Notes: generated by a model not told the origin, from the letters alone. Shown: positions 34,788 to 44,035, counted from the first letter of the stretch. The stretch: 64,000 nt of DNA from Pseudoduganella umbonata (GCF_014192225.1 NZ_JACHXS010000012.1:213681-277680); one strand, 5' to 3'. Made by a program: numbers and translations.

Positions 34788-35192
34788 ATGACTGAAACGA
34801 CTTTGGCTGAGTTTGAAAAATCTATTGGTGACGAGGGATCATTCTGGCATGATTACAATTTGCAAGTTTCTTCCCGATTATTGGCTCATTTTTCAATAGA
34901 TGATTGGGCAGACTTAAAGAAAGTTATTCTGGCTCGCCCACGATACTGGCAAGAGCGATGTGCTGAAGCAATCGGGTATATGGAAAGCACGGATGCTATG
35001 GATCTTCTGATTTCATTTCTTGAGTCGCCATATATCTCGGTTGCGGCAATTGCTGCGAGTGAACTTGATAATATGTCTATTTCTGTTCCTGAAGTACTTA
35101 GAAATAGGCTTTCAGAAATACTCGAATATTTAAAGAAAAGTGGAAGCTCACGATGTGATGACGTGCGGAGGTTGATTGCGCGACAAGTGTAA
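34788..35192 (+). CDS. Putative HEAT-repeat-like immunity protein
   Basis: 134 aa, ATG at 34788. Low GC and frequent AT-ending codons, unlike the flanking chromosome. The sequence reads as paired helices (YWQERCAEAIGYMESTDAMD, LLISFLESPYISVAAIAASEL) that resemble HEAT repeats, as found in several immunity protein families of polymorphic toxin loci. No signal peptide. It may be an orphan immunity gene kept against a foreign toxin. Assignment rests on pattern and location. Confidence 0.55.
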   Translation: MTETTLAEFEKSIGDEGSFWHDYNLQVSSRLLAHFSIDDWADLKKVILARPRYWQERCAEAIGYMESTDAMDLLISFLESPYISVAAIAASELDNMSISVPEVLRNRLSEILEYLKKSGSSRCDDVRRLIARQV

Positions 35193-35278
35193 GGTTGGCG
35201 CAATCAGCGCAGACAGAGTCATACGAATCTAACGCCGTTACGGTGAGCGGAAAATCATGCAATTTTTTGGCGATTTGG

Positions 35279-35590
35279 ATGAGTAAATTTAAATTGCTTG
35301 ATTACTTGATTGGTTCTGTTTATGCAGTCGATCTTGGTCTTTCTGAAGACGAGGGGCAGGGGCTGTATGTGAGGATGCTAGCCAATGTCGATTGGCGCTC
35401 TCGAATTTCGGAAGAAATAAATCTTGCATTTTTGGACACGAATTTTTCGTGGAAAGCATTTTTCGATGAGCACGGTCTTTATGCTGCCGATAGCGAGAGG
35501 GAAGCGCGGATTTATGCGGAGAAAATAATCCTCGAACCGCTGAGATCAAAGGGGGAAAAGTGGGATGATGGGAGCTTAACGAATGGATAA
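35279..35590 (+). CDS. Small acidic protein, putative orphan immunity gene
   Basis: 103 aa from ATG 35279 (MSKFKLLDYLIG); the frame is open 28 codons further upstream to a TTG at 35195, but that extension looks unlike protein. Acidic, low GC, with IYAEKIILEPLRSKGEKWDD at the C-terminus. The size and composition match the two preceding genes. No family recognised. The start is uncertain because no clear SD is visible. Confidence 0.5.
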   Translation: MSKFKLLDYLIGSVYAVDLGLSEDEGQGLYVRMLANVDWRSRISEEINLAFLDTNFSWKAFFDEHGLYAADSEREARIYAEKIILEPLRSKGEKWDDGSLTNG

Positions 35591-35720
35591 CAGTCGTCCG
35601 CGAGACGAACCGACGTTGCAAAGGCGGAGTGACGCGTAATGATTTTATGCGTCATCGGTTCATGCGGGGTCTGAGTACGGAAGACATGGGAGTCCTTTGA
35701 AATTGCAAGATTGCGGACTT

Positions 35721-36097
35721 ATGACTTTCAAATGCATAATAAGAAATATATTCAAGCTGCGGGACGGTATGACCGTACTCGCCTGTGAGGGTGATGTGGC
35801 TGGTTTTTCCACGCCCGCGGGGCTTAGCGGCAAAGTTGTACAGTACGGCGAGCTGCGCCGGTCGATTCGTCTCAGTGGCGAGCGAAGAACGCTGAATCAA
35901 TCCCGTCTTAAACTCGTTCCGGCTTTTGAAACCTTTGAGGATGTTCGGCTTACGGTCGAGGAAGCGGAGAGCGGCACCTGGATGCCCGCGATGCGCGCGG
36001 CAGGATCGATGCGATTGACTCGGGGAGCGTGGGGTACGACGTGGCGGTGGGCAAGCTGATCGGCGTGCCGGATGCGCATGGGGACATGATCTTCTGA
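35721..36097 (+). pseudogene. Frameshifted small ORF
   Basis: Frame 1 runs from ATG 35721 (MTFKCIIRNIFKLRDGMTVL) and stays protein-like to about LTVEEAESG (~35966). From ~35970 the protein-like signal moves to another frame (LDARDARGRIDAIDSGSVG, ending DAHGDMIF at 36097). Together they would give a ~125-residue protein. I read this as one gene broken by a single-base change, although a real short gene ending at 36059 is possible. No family recognised; the first part looks like a small beta-barrel. Confidence 0.45.
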
Positions 36098-36185
36098 TTC
36101 CTGGCACTTGCCCGCCTTTGGTGCCGGCGAGGCTGGTATCGAAGCAGTGGCGCTGGTTTCGACACCAGCGCCGGTGTGGCTGGCG

Positions 36186-36473
36186 TTACTTCGCTGCCGC
36201 GTCCGAACCAGCCGCCAGTCCCTTGGCCAGCACATCGGCCACGGTTGCATTCAAATCCTGCCCCGTTTCCGTGGCCAGCGCCTGCAACTGCTTGACCAGC
36301 TCGCTGTTCAGTTTCACGGCGAACGGCACCAGGCCGAGCGCCTGGTCGCGCTTGCGCTGTTCGCGCTTGTCGACGATGGGGGTGGCGGCAGTGCCGAAAC
36401 CCGCGGCGCCCGGCGCGGTCATCTTGCCCATCAGTTTTTTGGCGTCGCTCTTTGCGAGTGCTGTCTTTTTCAC
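36186..36473 (-). CDS. Small basic protein with ribbon-helix-helix-like segment
   Basis: 95 aa. A basic N-terminus (MKKTALAKSDAKKLMGKMTA) is followed by VPFAVKLNSELVKQLQALAT and DLNATVADVLAKGL, a strand-helix-helix pattern as in RHH DNA-binding proteins and some antitoxins. No toxin gene is adjacent. The start ATG is followed by AAAAAGACAG, and an SD-like GAGGATA lies upstream. Function unknown. Confidence 0.6.
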   Translation of the reverse strand: MKKTALAKSDAKKLMGKMTAPGAAGFGTAATPIVDKREQRKRDQALGLVPFAVKLNSELVKQLQALATETGQDLNATVADVLAKGLAAGSDAAAK

Positions 36474-36485
36474 GTTGCTATCCTC

Positions 36486-36641
36486 TTAAAACACGCATTG
36501 TACGCGCCGCGGCGCTCGGGCAGGGCGCGCCGGTACATTCGTATAGATCGTCTTGGCAATCGCGGCCAGCACGTCGACCAGCGTGCTGGAAGAGTCCTGG
36601 TTGTCATCGACGAGGAGAACGCGGGGAGTAGAGTGAGCCAT
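36486..36641 (-). pseudogene. Response-regulator receiver remnant
   Basis: A 51-codon frame (MAHSTPRVLLVDDNQDSSST) carries the first strand and acidic pair of a CheY-like receiver domain (VLLVDDN), then loses similarity after LVDVLAAIAK and stops. The phosphorylated Asp and the rest of the ~120-residue domain are absent, so this is a truncated leftover. It sits between the RHH-like and hemerythrin genes on the same strand. Confidence 0.6.
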
Positions 36642-36700
36642 GGCGTCCCGCTGGCGCGGCCGCGATGCGTGGTCGCCCGGCGAACCGGGCGGCCGGACGA

Positions 36701-37210
36701 TCAGTTCAGCAGCGGCAGGCCGATTTCTTCCTTGCGGGCCTGGATGGCTTGGCCCAGCTCGATCATGTCGAGTCCGGACTTTTTCGCTTTCGGGAACATT
36801 TCCTTCTCTTCTTCTTCGACGTGGTGCTCGATCTGTTCGGAGAGCACTTTTACCTTCGCGTCGTACAGGTCGTCGCCCGGCTCCATCGCCAGCAGCTGGG
36901 CAATCAGGTCCTTGGCGCAGGCATGTTCGACCGTGGCCTCGTCGACCATGTCTTCATCGCCGACCGCCTTGCGCACGGCCGAGTAGAAAATTTCTTCTTC
37001 GGCTTCGGCATGCTTCGTCAGCTCCAGGCAGATTTCGCGCACGAGCTTTTTCTTCGACGCGACGGCGCGATCGCTCAGACCCTCGAATCGCTCGAACATG
37101 TCCTTGACCTTCTCGTGATCGGCCTTCAGCAGCGCGATCGCATCGATGGCACCGGTGGCCAGTGGCGTGGCGTTCTTGATGGCTTGCGTGGATTTGTTGG
37201 TGACAGGCAT
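36701..37210 (-). CDS. Hemerythrin HHE-domain protein
   Basis: 169 aa from ATG 37210, with SD AAGGAG 7 nt upstream (the ATG 11 codons earlier lacks one). Helical bundle with the di-iron ligand pattern: LKADHEKVKDMFE, LTKHAEAEEEIFY, VEHACAKDLI and IEHHVEEEEKEMFP. Such proteins bind O2, NO or oxidants through a non-haem di-iron site and are linked to stress protection. Monocistronic. Confidence 0.88.
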   Translation of the reverse strand: MPVTNKSTQAIKNATPLATGAIDAIALLKADHEKVKDMFERFEGLSDRAVASKKKLVREICLELTKHAEAEEEIFYSAVRKAVGDEDMVDEATVEHACAKDLIAQLLAMEPGDDLYDAKVKVLSEQIEHHVEEEEKEMFPKAKKSGLDMIELGQAIQARKEEIGLPLLN

Positions 37211-37372
37211 GTTGTTCTCCTTATTGGATGCCGTGAACATCACGGCGTCATCGTTAAGAAGATGATAGGCGACGGACTGGCTGGCGCAGGTAGGTAATAT
37301 CGCTCATCCGCTGTAGGAGCGTAGCCTTGCACGGTACGGGTCTGGTCGCACACCGGCTTCCCGGCGGCGATA

Positions 37373-38824
37373 TCAGGACTGCAGGTCGATCCGCCGATCC
37401 GCCACGGCCTGCACGATCTCCGCGTCATGCGTCACCAGCAGCACCGCGCACGCGTTCTCCCGCGCATGGTCGGCCAGCAGCGACACCACTTCCTGCTGCA
37501 TCACCGGGTCCAGCCGCGACGTGGGCTCGTCGGCGAAGATCAGCGCGGGCTTCATCAGCAGCACGCGGGCCAGTGCGATGCGCTGCAGCTCGCCGCCCGA
37601 TACTTGGCCGGGCAGGCGGTCCAGCAGCGCCGGCGCCAGCCGCATGCGCGCCAGCAGGCCGTCCAGCACGTTCCAGTCGAGCCGGTGCAGCCTGACGAGG
37701 TCCATCAGCGAGCGGCGCAGGCTCGCGCGCGGGGCGAAAGCCGCGGCAGGGTCCTGGTAGATTTTCTGGAACGCGGCCGGGGCCAGGCCCGTGGCGCGCG
37801 TCACCCGGCCGGCGTCCGGCTTCAGGAGTCCGAGCACGATGTTGCCGAACGTCGTTTTGCCCGAGCCGCTCGGGCCGGTGACGGCAACGATCTCGCCCAC
37901 TTCGATGTGGGCGCCGATGCCGTCGAACAGGCGCTGGCTGCCGAACGACTTGCCGACACCGTCGATGGTGGCGACGATGCGCCTTTGCGGCGCGCCGGCG
38001 GCAGCCGGCCGTGCGGACCAGTTGGCCGGATCGGCGGCTACCAGCCGCCGTGTGTAGTCGTGTTTCGGCGCCGCCAGCACGTCCGCCGTGTCGCCCCGTT
38101 CGATCATCTCGCCGTCGAGCATCACGCCCAGTTCGCCGCCGATGGCCCGCGCCAGCCAGATGTCGTGCGTGATGCACAGCAGGCTGATGCCCCGCGCCCG
38201 TGCCGCGCGCAGCAGGCCGGCGACTTCGCCGCGCCGGTCGGCATCCAGGCCCTTGGTCGGTTCGTCGACGATCATCAGCGGCGCGCCGGCGGCATGCGTG
38301 GCGAGGAACGCGACCCGCTGCGCCATGCCGCCGGAAATCATGAACGGATATTTGTCGGCGGCGTCGCCCAGTCCCAGGCTGGCCAGCGCGCGGTCCGCGA
38401 GCGTGCGGGCGTTGACCTTCGCGGAACGCCAGTCGTCTTCCTCGTGCCCCCGGGCGGGATGGCTGACCAGTTCATAGGTCTCCGCAACCTGGCGGCGCAC
38501 CTTCATCGTCGGATCGAGCGCCAGCCACGGCTCCTGCGGCAGCAGGGCCACGCGCCGGCCCCAGCCCGCATGGCGGCTGCGCTGGTCGGCGGCGCCGGTG
38601 CGTTCGCCGCCGATAGCGATGGTTCCCGCGCAGCGCAGGCCGGCCGGCAGGTTGCCCATGATGGCCTGCGCCAGCAGCGATTTGCCGGAACCGCTTTCGC
38701 CCAGCAGCGTCAGCACGCCGCCGGCGGGAATCGCGAACGAAACGTCGCGCACCAGCGCCTGGGCGCCATGGGAAACGGACAGGCCGTCGACCACCAGCGC
38801 CGGTACCCGGTCCTGCGCGTTCAT
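37373..38824 (-). CDS. ABC transporter, two fused ATPase domains (peptide/nickel type)
   Basis: 483 aa, start at the ATG that overlaps the permease stop (38821-38824). Domain 1 (~1-250): Walker A GESGSGKS, signature SGGMAQRVAF, Walker B LMIVDEPT. Domain 2 (~265-483): Walker A GPSGSGKT, signature SGGELQRIAL, Walker B LIFADEPT. This is the DppD-DppF / OppD-OppF pair as one chain. It drives the two permeases encoded upstream. Both sites look catalytically complete. Confidence 0.9.
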   Translation of the reverse strand: MNAQDRVPALVVDGLSVSHGAQALVRDVSFAIPAGGVLTLLGESGSGKSLLAQAIMGNLPAGLRCAGTIAIGGERTGAADQRSRHAGWGRRVALLPQEPWLALDPTMKVRRQVAETYELVSHPARGHEEDDWRSAKVNARTLADRALASLGLGDAADKYPFMISGGMAQRVAFLATHAAGAPLMIVDEPTKGLDADRRGEVAGLLRAARARGISLLCITHDIWLARAIGGELGVMLDGEMIERGDTADVLAAPKHDYTRRLVAADPANWSARPAAAGAPQRRIVATIDGVGKSFGSQRLFDGIGAHIEVGEIVAVTGPSGSGKTTFGNIVLGLLKPDAGRVTRATGLAPAAFQKIYQDPAAAFAPRASLRRSLMDLVRLHRLDWNVLDGLLARMRLAPALLDRLPGQVSGGELQRIALARVLLMKPALIFADEPTSRLDPVMQQEVVSLLADHARENACAVLLVTHDAEIVQAVADRRIDLQS

Positions 38825-39702
38825 GCCGCCTCCGTCGTGCGCGTGCCATGCGCGGGGGAAAGGAGCAGCAGGCCGAGCAGCGTGACGAACAGCACCAGCA
38901 CCGGCGCGCCGACCAGCCATGGCGCTTCGCCGTAGTAGGGCAGCAGTTCGATCATCATGACGCCCAGTTCCGGCGTCGGCGGCTGCAGCCCCACGCCCAC
39001 GAAGCCCAGCGCGGACATCGCCAGCACCGCGCCGGCAAAGCCGAAGCGCATCAGCGTGAACAGCCGTGGCAGCAGTTCGGGCAGCAGGTGGCGGCGCACG
39101 ATGTAGGCCGGCCCGAAACCCAGCAGGCGCGATGCCTCCACCTGCGGGCTGGCCAGCAGGATGCGGCTGGCGGCGCGCACCACGCGGAAGTATTCGACCC
39201 ACAGCGCCAGCGAAATGCCGACATACAGCGGCCAGAAACCGCCCGGCGAAAAGGCGGCCAGCAGCAGTACCAGCAGCAGGCCCGGCAAGGCCAGTACGGC
39301 GTCGGCCAGTGCGGCCAGCGCGCGCTCGAACCAGCCGCCGCACCAGGCGGCCAGCAGGCCGATCGCCGTGCCGGGAATGGCGGCCGACAGCACGCTGACG
39401 AAGGCCAGCGACAGCGACAGCTGCGTGCCGTGCGCCAGCCGCGCCAGCATGCTGCGGCCCAGCTGGTCGAAGCCGAGCGGGTGCGCCAGGCTGGGCGCTT
39501 CGAGGAAGCGGTCGAGCTGCTGGCGGGCCGGGTCGATGCCGATCAGCCATGGGCCGGCCAGAGCGAACAGCGCAACGAGGCCCAGCAGCACGATGCCGGC
39601 AAGCTGGCCGGCCGTCGGCCACCGGGGCGCTCCAGGTGGATTCAGCAGGTCATCCGGCCGGGCATCCTGCAAGAATGGGGAAGAAGTGGGCATCGTGGTC
39701 AT
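38821..39702 (-). CDS. ABC permease, DppC/NikC-like
   Basis: 293 aa from ATG 39702 (ATGA overlap with the upstream permease stop). About six membrane helices; the binding-protein-dependent transport motif appears around EASRLLGFGPAYIVRRHLLPELLP (EAA loop: Glu, Ala, then Gly). The N-terminal helix follows PRWPTAGQLAG. One half of the membrane channel for a peptide-like, nickel or opine solute. Confidence 0.9.
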   Translation of the reverse strand: MTTMPTSSPFLQDARPDDLLNPPGAPRWPTAGQLAGIVLLGLVALFALAGPWLIGIDPARQQLDRFLEAPSLAHPLGFDQLGRSMLARLAHGTQLSLSLAFVSVLSAAIPGTAIGLLAAWCGGWFERALAALADAVLALPGLLLVLLLAAFSPGGFWPLYVGISLALWVEYFRVVRAASRILLASPQVEASRLLGFGPAYIVRRHLLPELLPRLFTLMRFGFAGAVLAMSALGFVGVGLQPPTPELGVMMIELLPYYGEAPWLVGAPVLVLFVTLLGLLLLSPAHGTRTTEAA

Positions 39703-40676
39703 GGCCGGCGGCGCGGGTCGATATACGCGCAGGCCATGTCGACCAGCGCATTGAACAGCACGAACATCAGGCCGAGCACCAGGGCGGTGCCCTGGATCAT
39801 CGGCACGTCGCGGCTGAAGATGGCATGCACCAGCGCGTGGCCGATGCCGGGCCAGGCGAAGATGGTCTCCACCAGCACCACGCCTTCCACCAGGTACACC
39901 AGCTGCACGCCCAGGTAGGCCGTGACGGGGGCGGCCACGTTGCGCAGGCCGTGGCGCAGCAGTGCCTGGTGCGGTGTCAGGCCCTTGGTCAGCGCGAAGG
40001 CGAAATAGGCCGAGCCGGTCACCTGCACCATCGCATCGCGCGCCACGCGGCAGGATACGGCCGCCATGCCCAGCGCCAGCGTCAGCGCCGGCAGCATGAT
40101 GCTGCCGTGGTCGTCGTGGCCGGCGGCCGGCAGCACGCCCAGCTGCACCGAGAACACCAGCACCAGGATCAATCCCAGCAGGAACGAGGGCAGCGCGCGC
40201 AGCACCACGGAAACCGCCAGCGTGGCGCGGTCCACGAGGCCGCCCGGCTTCAGGCCGGCCAGCACGCCCAGCGTGGGGCCGACCAGCAGCGAGAAGGCCA
40301 TGGCCAGCAGCGACAGTCGCACGGTCGGGCCCAGCTGGCGGGCAATCTCGACCAGCACGGGCTGCGCGGTCACCTGCGAGATGCCGAGGTCGAGATGCAG
40401 CAGCCGGTTCCACCATTCGGCCAGCGCGGCGGGCCACGGGCGGTCCAGGCCCAGTTCGGCGCGCACCGCGTCGGCTGCCGCCGTCGTCACCATGTCGTAG
40501 CCATAGCGGCCGGCGGCGATGCGGTAGGCCATGTCGCCAGGTAGCATGCGCGTCATGAAGAAGCACAGGGTGCCGACCAGCAGCGCCACCATGGCGGCCT
40601 GCAGCAGGCGGCGTCCCAGCGCGGGGGCAAGCCGGCGCCATGCCGGGCCGCCCGATGTAAAGCGCGTATCGATCAT
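39699..40676 (-). CDS. ABC permease, DppB/NikB-like
   Basis: 325 aa from ATG 40676 (ATGA overlap with the substrate-binding protein stop; an ATG two codons earlier is possible). N-terminal RRLLQAAMVALLVGTLCFFMTRMLPGD is the usual DppB opening. EAA-type loop near LTKGLTPHQALLRHGLRNVAAP, then the conserved FAWPGIGHALVHAI. Partner of the DppC-like permease. Confidence 0.9.
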   Translation of the reverse strand: MIDTRFTSGGPAWRRLAPALGRRLLQAAMVALLVGTLCFFMTRMLPGDMAYRIAAGRYGYDMVTTAAADAVRAELGLDRPWPAALAEWWNRLLHLDLGISQVTAQPVLVEIARQLGPTVRLSLLAMAFSLLVGPTLGVLAGLKPGGLVDRATLAVSVVLRALPSFLLGLILVLVFSVQLGVLPAAGHDDHGSIMLPALTLALGMAAVSCRVARDAMVQVTGSAYFAFALTKGLTPHQALLRHGLRNVAAPVTAYLGVQLVYLVEGVVLVETIFAWPGIGHALVHAIFSRDVPMIQGTALVLGLMFVLFNALVDMACAYIDPRRRP

Positions 40677-42271
40677 GCCCATGTCAGTCGCGATATCCGG
40701 TAGCTGCGTTCGTAGGGATCGATGTCGGCGCCGGCAATGCGGCGGCTGGCGGCGCACACCTGGCGGTACCACACCACCGGGATCACCGGCAGTTCGGCCT
40801 GCAGCACGGCCGCCACGCGGGCGCGGTCGGCGCGGCGCCCGGCCGGGTCGCCCTGCGTGGATGCCAGGCGGCCCAGCGCGCCGGCCACGTCGGCGCTGTG
40901 CCAGCCCATCGCACCCCAGTCGCCGCCGTCCGGGCCGAAGTCCTGCAGCAGCGTGGCCACCGGGTCGGGCACGTTGCCGAAGTTGCGCGCCACGAGGCCC
41001 ATCTGCAGCGTGCCGCTGCGGTGGCCGGCGGGAATGTCGCTGGAATTGCCGATCACCACGCGCACCGCGATGCCGACCTGGCGCATCTCTTCCTGCAGCG
41101 CGGCGGCGATCACGGGCAGCTCGGGGCGGTCGACAAACGTGGTCAGCGACAGCTCGAGGCGCTGGCCGTTGCGGCGGCGGATGCCGTCGGCGGCGGCATG
41201 CCAGCCGGCTTCGGCAAGCAGGCGCCGCGCGGCGTCCGGATCGGTGCGCAGCGGCGGCAATGCGCTGTCGTGCCACGCGGTCATCGAGCGGGGGAACAGC
41301 TGGGTGGCGGCCAGGCCGGGATCGCGCAGCAGCGCCCTGGCGATGCCATCGCGCTCCACGCACAGCGCGATGGCGCGCCGTACCCGCACGTCGGCCAGGA
41401 ACGGATGGCCGGCATTGAGCTTGACGAAGGTGGTGCGCGGCAGCATGGCCGACATCAGCACCGCCTTCGGGCTGCGCTGCAGCGCGCGGATGCTGGGCGG
41501 GTCGAGCGAGAACGCCAGGTCGGCCTGGCCGCTTCTCACCAGCAGCGTGCGGGTTTCCGAGCGCGCCACGCTGATGTAGCGGGCTTTCCTCACGCGCAGG
41601 CCGGCATGGCCGTCTGCGTCTCCGGCCGCCCGCTCCACGTCGAACTGCTGCGGCAGCGACATCGACGCGATCCGGAACGGCCCGCTGCCGACGATGGCCA
41701 CCACATTGCCGCGCGCATCGAACGAGGCCGGCGCCAGGATCTGCGTCGAATAGTGCGTCAGCAGGTAGGGCAGCGGGGCGAACGGCCGGTGCAGCAGGAT
41801 GACGATGTCGTTCGCGTCGAGCGCCATAGAGCGGATGCCGGCCAGTTGCAGCACGCCGGGGCGGGCATGGGCGCGGCGCAGGCAGGCCAGCACGCTGGCC
41901 GGCGTGAGTGCCGAACCGTCGTGATAGCGCCGGCCGCCGCGCAGCGTGAAGCGCCACTGCAGGCCGTCGACGGATGCGCCCCAGGCCGTTGCCAGGCCGG
42001 CCAGCAGCCGGCCGCGGTCGTCGACGTCGAGCAGTGTTTCCACCACTTCCATGCGGGCGAACATGTAGCCGGCGCGGGACGGATCGAGGCCGGTCATTTC
42101 CCACGGACCGACCACGGTCAGCACGTCCTTGCCGGCGGCGGCGATGCCTTGCGGGTGGGCGCCGTCGTGCGCGCCGGCGGCGTGCCACGGCAGCGCGGAG
42201 ATCGCCGCGGCCGCGGGTACGGCGAGCACGGCGCGGCGCGTGCGCGACGCCACGTCAGCCGGCTGTCGCAT
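40673..42271 (-). CDS. ABC substrate-binding protein, SBP family 5 (peptide/nickel)
   Basis: 532 aa from ATG 42271; a GTG five codons upstream (42286) is an alternative. The N-terminus RTRRAVLAVPAAAAISALP is a Tat-like or Sec signal peptide. The mature protein has the family 5 layout, including GLQWRFTLRGGRRYHDGSALTP and VVAIVGSGPFRI. It captures the solute in the periplasm and delivers it to the downstream permeases. The four genes form one operon with ATGA junctions. The ligand is unknown; no metallophore or peptidase gene is adjacent. Confidence 0.88.
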   Translation of the reverse strand: MRQPADVASRTRRAVLAVPAAAAISALPWHAAGAHDGAHPQGIAAAGKDVLTVVGPWEMTGLDPSRAGYMFARMEVVETLLDVDDRGRLLAGLATAWGASVDGLQWRFTLRGGRRYHDGSALTPASVLACLRRAHARPGVLQLAGIRSMALDANDIVILLHRPFAPLPYLLTHYSTQILAPASFDARGNVVAIVGSGPFRIASMSLPQQFDVERAAGDADGHAGLRVRKARYISVARSETRTLLVRSGQADLAFSLDPPSIRALQRSPKAVLMSAMLPRTTFVKLNAGHPFLADVRVRRAIALCVERDGIARALLRDPGLAATQLFPRSMTAWHDSALPPLRTDPDAARRLLAEAGWHAAADGIRRRNGQRLELSLTTFVDRPELPVIAAALQEEMRQVGIAVRVVIGNSSDIPAGHRSGTLQMGLVARNFGNVPDPVATLLQDFGPDGGDWGAMGWHSADVAGALGRLASTQGDPAGRRADRARVAAVLQAELPVIPVVWYRQVCAASRRIAGADIDPYERSYRISRLTWA

Positions 42272-42439
42272 GCCTGGGGACTTCACTTTTCTGGGCGGGT
42301 CGTGCGGGGAACGGCGTCATGTCGGGCAGGTCGGGAGCGCGGAGGGGAAGGCAATCCATGAGTTTGCGGCATATCCCCGCGCCTGGCAAGGCGGCGCGCC
42401 GCCCGGCCGCGGTAAAGCCGGGTAAAGCCGCATGCAGCC

Positions 42440-43762
42440 TCAGGCCTCCGGCTGCTCCTTGACGAATAGCGCCACCACGGCACCCAGGGCACACAGCGCC
42501 ATCACGTAGTATGCCGGCGCCAGTGGCTCGTGCTTCAGCATCAGCGTCACCATGATGGGCGTCAGCCCGCCGAACACGGCATACGACAGGTTGTAGGAAA
42601 ACGAAATGCCGGAGAAGCGCACCGCCGCGGGGAAGGCGCGCACCATCACGCCGGGCACCACGCCCACCACGCCGACGGCAAGGCCCAGCGCGGCGTACAG
42701 CGGCAGCAGCAGGTCGGGGCGGACCGGCAGCGTGGTGTAGAAGACCCACGTGCAGATGCCCAGCAGCAGGGCGCCGCACAGCAGCACGGGCCGCGCGCCG
42801 AAGCGGTCGGCCAGCGCGCCCGCCGCGACGCAGCCGAACGCCAGGCACAGCGTGGCCAGCGTGTTCGCTTCCAGCGCGGTGCGGGCGTCGAAGTCGTAGA
42901 CCTTCTGCAGCAGCGCCGGCGTCATCAGGATCACGACGACGATCGCGGCGGACAGCATCCACGTCAGCAGCATCGACAGCACGACGCTGCGCCGGTGCCC
43001 GCGCAGCACGGCCTTCAGCGGCAGTTCGGCGGCCAGCGCCTTGCGCTGCTGCAGTTCGGTGAACACCGGCGTTTCATGCAGCCAGCGCCGCAGGTACATC
43101 GCGCCCAGGCCGAAGATGCCGCCCAGCAGGAAGGGGATGCGCCAGCCGTACGACGCCACCTGTTCCGGCGTGAAGAAGCCGTGGATGGCGGTCGCCATCA
43201 GCGATCCGAGCAGGATGCCGAACGTGAGGCCGGCGGTCAGCGTGCCGCACGCATAGCCGATGCGCCGCGCCGGCACGTGCTCGGACACGAACACCCAGGC
43301 GCCGGGCACTTCGCCGCCCACCGCCGCGCCCTGCAGCACGCGAAACAGCAGCAGCAGCAGCGGGGCGGCCAGGCCCACGCTGGCGTAGGTGGGCAGCAGG
43401 CCGATCATCAGGGTCGGCACCGCCATCATGACGATCGACAGGTTGAACATCTTCTTGCGGCCCAGCAGGTCGCCGAAGTGGGCCATCACCATGCCGCCCA
43501 GCGGGCGCACCACGTAGCCGGCGGCGAAGATGCCGAAGGTCTGGAACAGGCGCAGCCAGTCCGGCATCGATGGCGGGAAGAACAGCGCGCCGATGGTGGT
43601 GGCGAAGAACACGAAGATGATGAAATCGTAGAACTCCAGCGCGCCGCCGAGGGCTGCCAGCGCCAGCGTCTTGTAGTCCTGGCGGGAGAGTGGACGGGAG
43701 CGCGGGCGGGGCCCGCCGCCGGAGAGGGAAGCGGAGCCGCGTTCCGTGTGGTTGCCGTGCAT
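42440..43762 (-). CDS. MFS transporter, metabolite:H+ symporter (MHS) type
   Basis: 440 aa from ATG 43762 (SD AAGGA). Twelve helices; GGALEFYDFIIFVFFATTIG is the MHS-family first helix and GGMVMAHFGDLLGRKKMF the loop 2-3 motif; LLFRVLQGAAVGGEVPGAWVF includes the G-x-x-x-G-G-E of organic-acid symporters (citrate/proline/shikimate types). The substrate is not predictable. It reads in the same direction as the ABC operon, but 150 bp separate them. Confidence 0.88.
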   Translation of the reverse strand: MHGNHTERGSASLSGGGPRPRSRPLSRQDYKTLALAALGGALEFYDFIIFVFFATTIGALFFPPSMPDWLRLFQTFGIFAAGYVVRPLGGMVMAHFGDLLGRKKMFNLSIVMMAVPTLMIGLLPTYASVGLAAPLLLLLFRVLQGAAVGGEVPGAWVFVSEHVPARRIGYACGTLTAGLTFGILLGSLMATAIHGFFTPEQVASYGWRIPFLLGGIFGLGAMYLRRWLHETPVFTELQQRKALAAELPLKAVLRGHRRSVVLSMLLTWMLSAAIVVVILMTPALLQKVYDFDARTALEANTLATLCLAFGCVAAGALADRFGARPVLLCGALLLGICTWVFYTTLPVRPDLLLPLYAALGLAVGVVGVVPGVMVRAFPAAVRFSGISFSYNLSYAVFGGLTPIMVTLMLKHEPLAPAYYVMALCALGAVVALFVKEQPEA

Positions 43763-44035
43763 TGCGTGTTGTTCCTTACAGTTCCTGGATACGGAAGGTA
43801 CGCGATTGCGTTCGCGCTGGATGCACCGGCCTCGCAATCCCGGAGCAGTCCGGTGTCGTCGCCACGATCTTTCAACCGTCGATGGGCAAGCGCAGCTTAG
43901 CCGCAGGCTGCCGTTCAGGCAACAAAATTATGGTAATGAAACAACTGGCACGGCCGCGCACGGCTGGGCATGGCGCTTGCACTTTCGACACGTTCCGCTA
44001 AAGTGCCGGGGTACCTACACCGCAGGAGTGACTTC
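43763..44035. other. Divergent promoter region
   Basis: 273 bp between the MFS gene (minus) and the DUF6152 gene (plus). The middle (43915-43945) is AT-rich (AACAAAATTATGGTAATGAA) and is the likely promoter area. No clear operator, RNA gene or ORF was seen. Confidence 0.35.
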
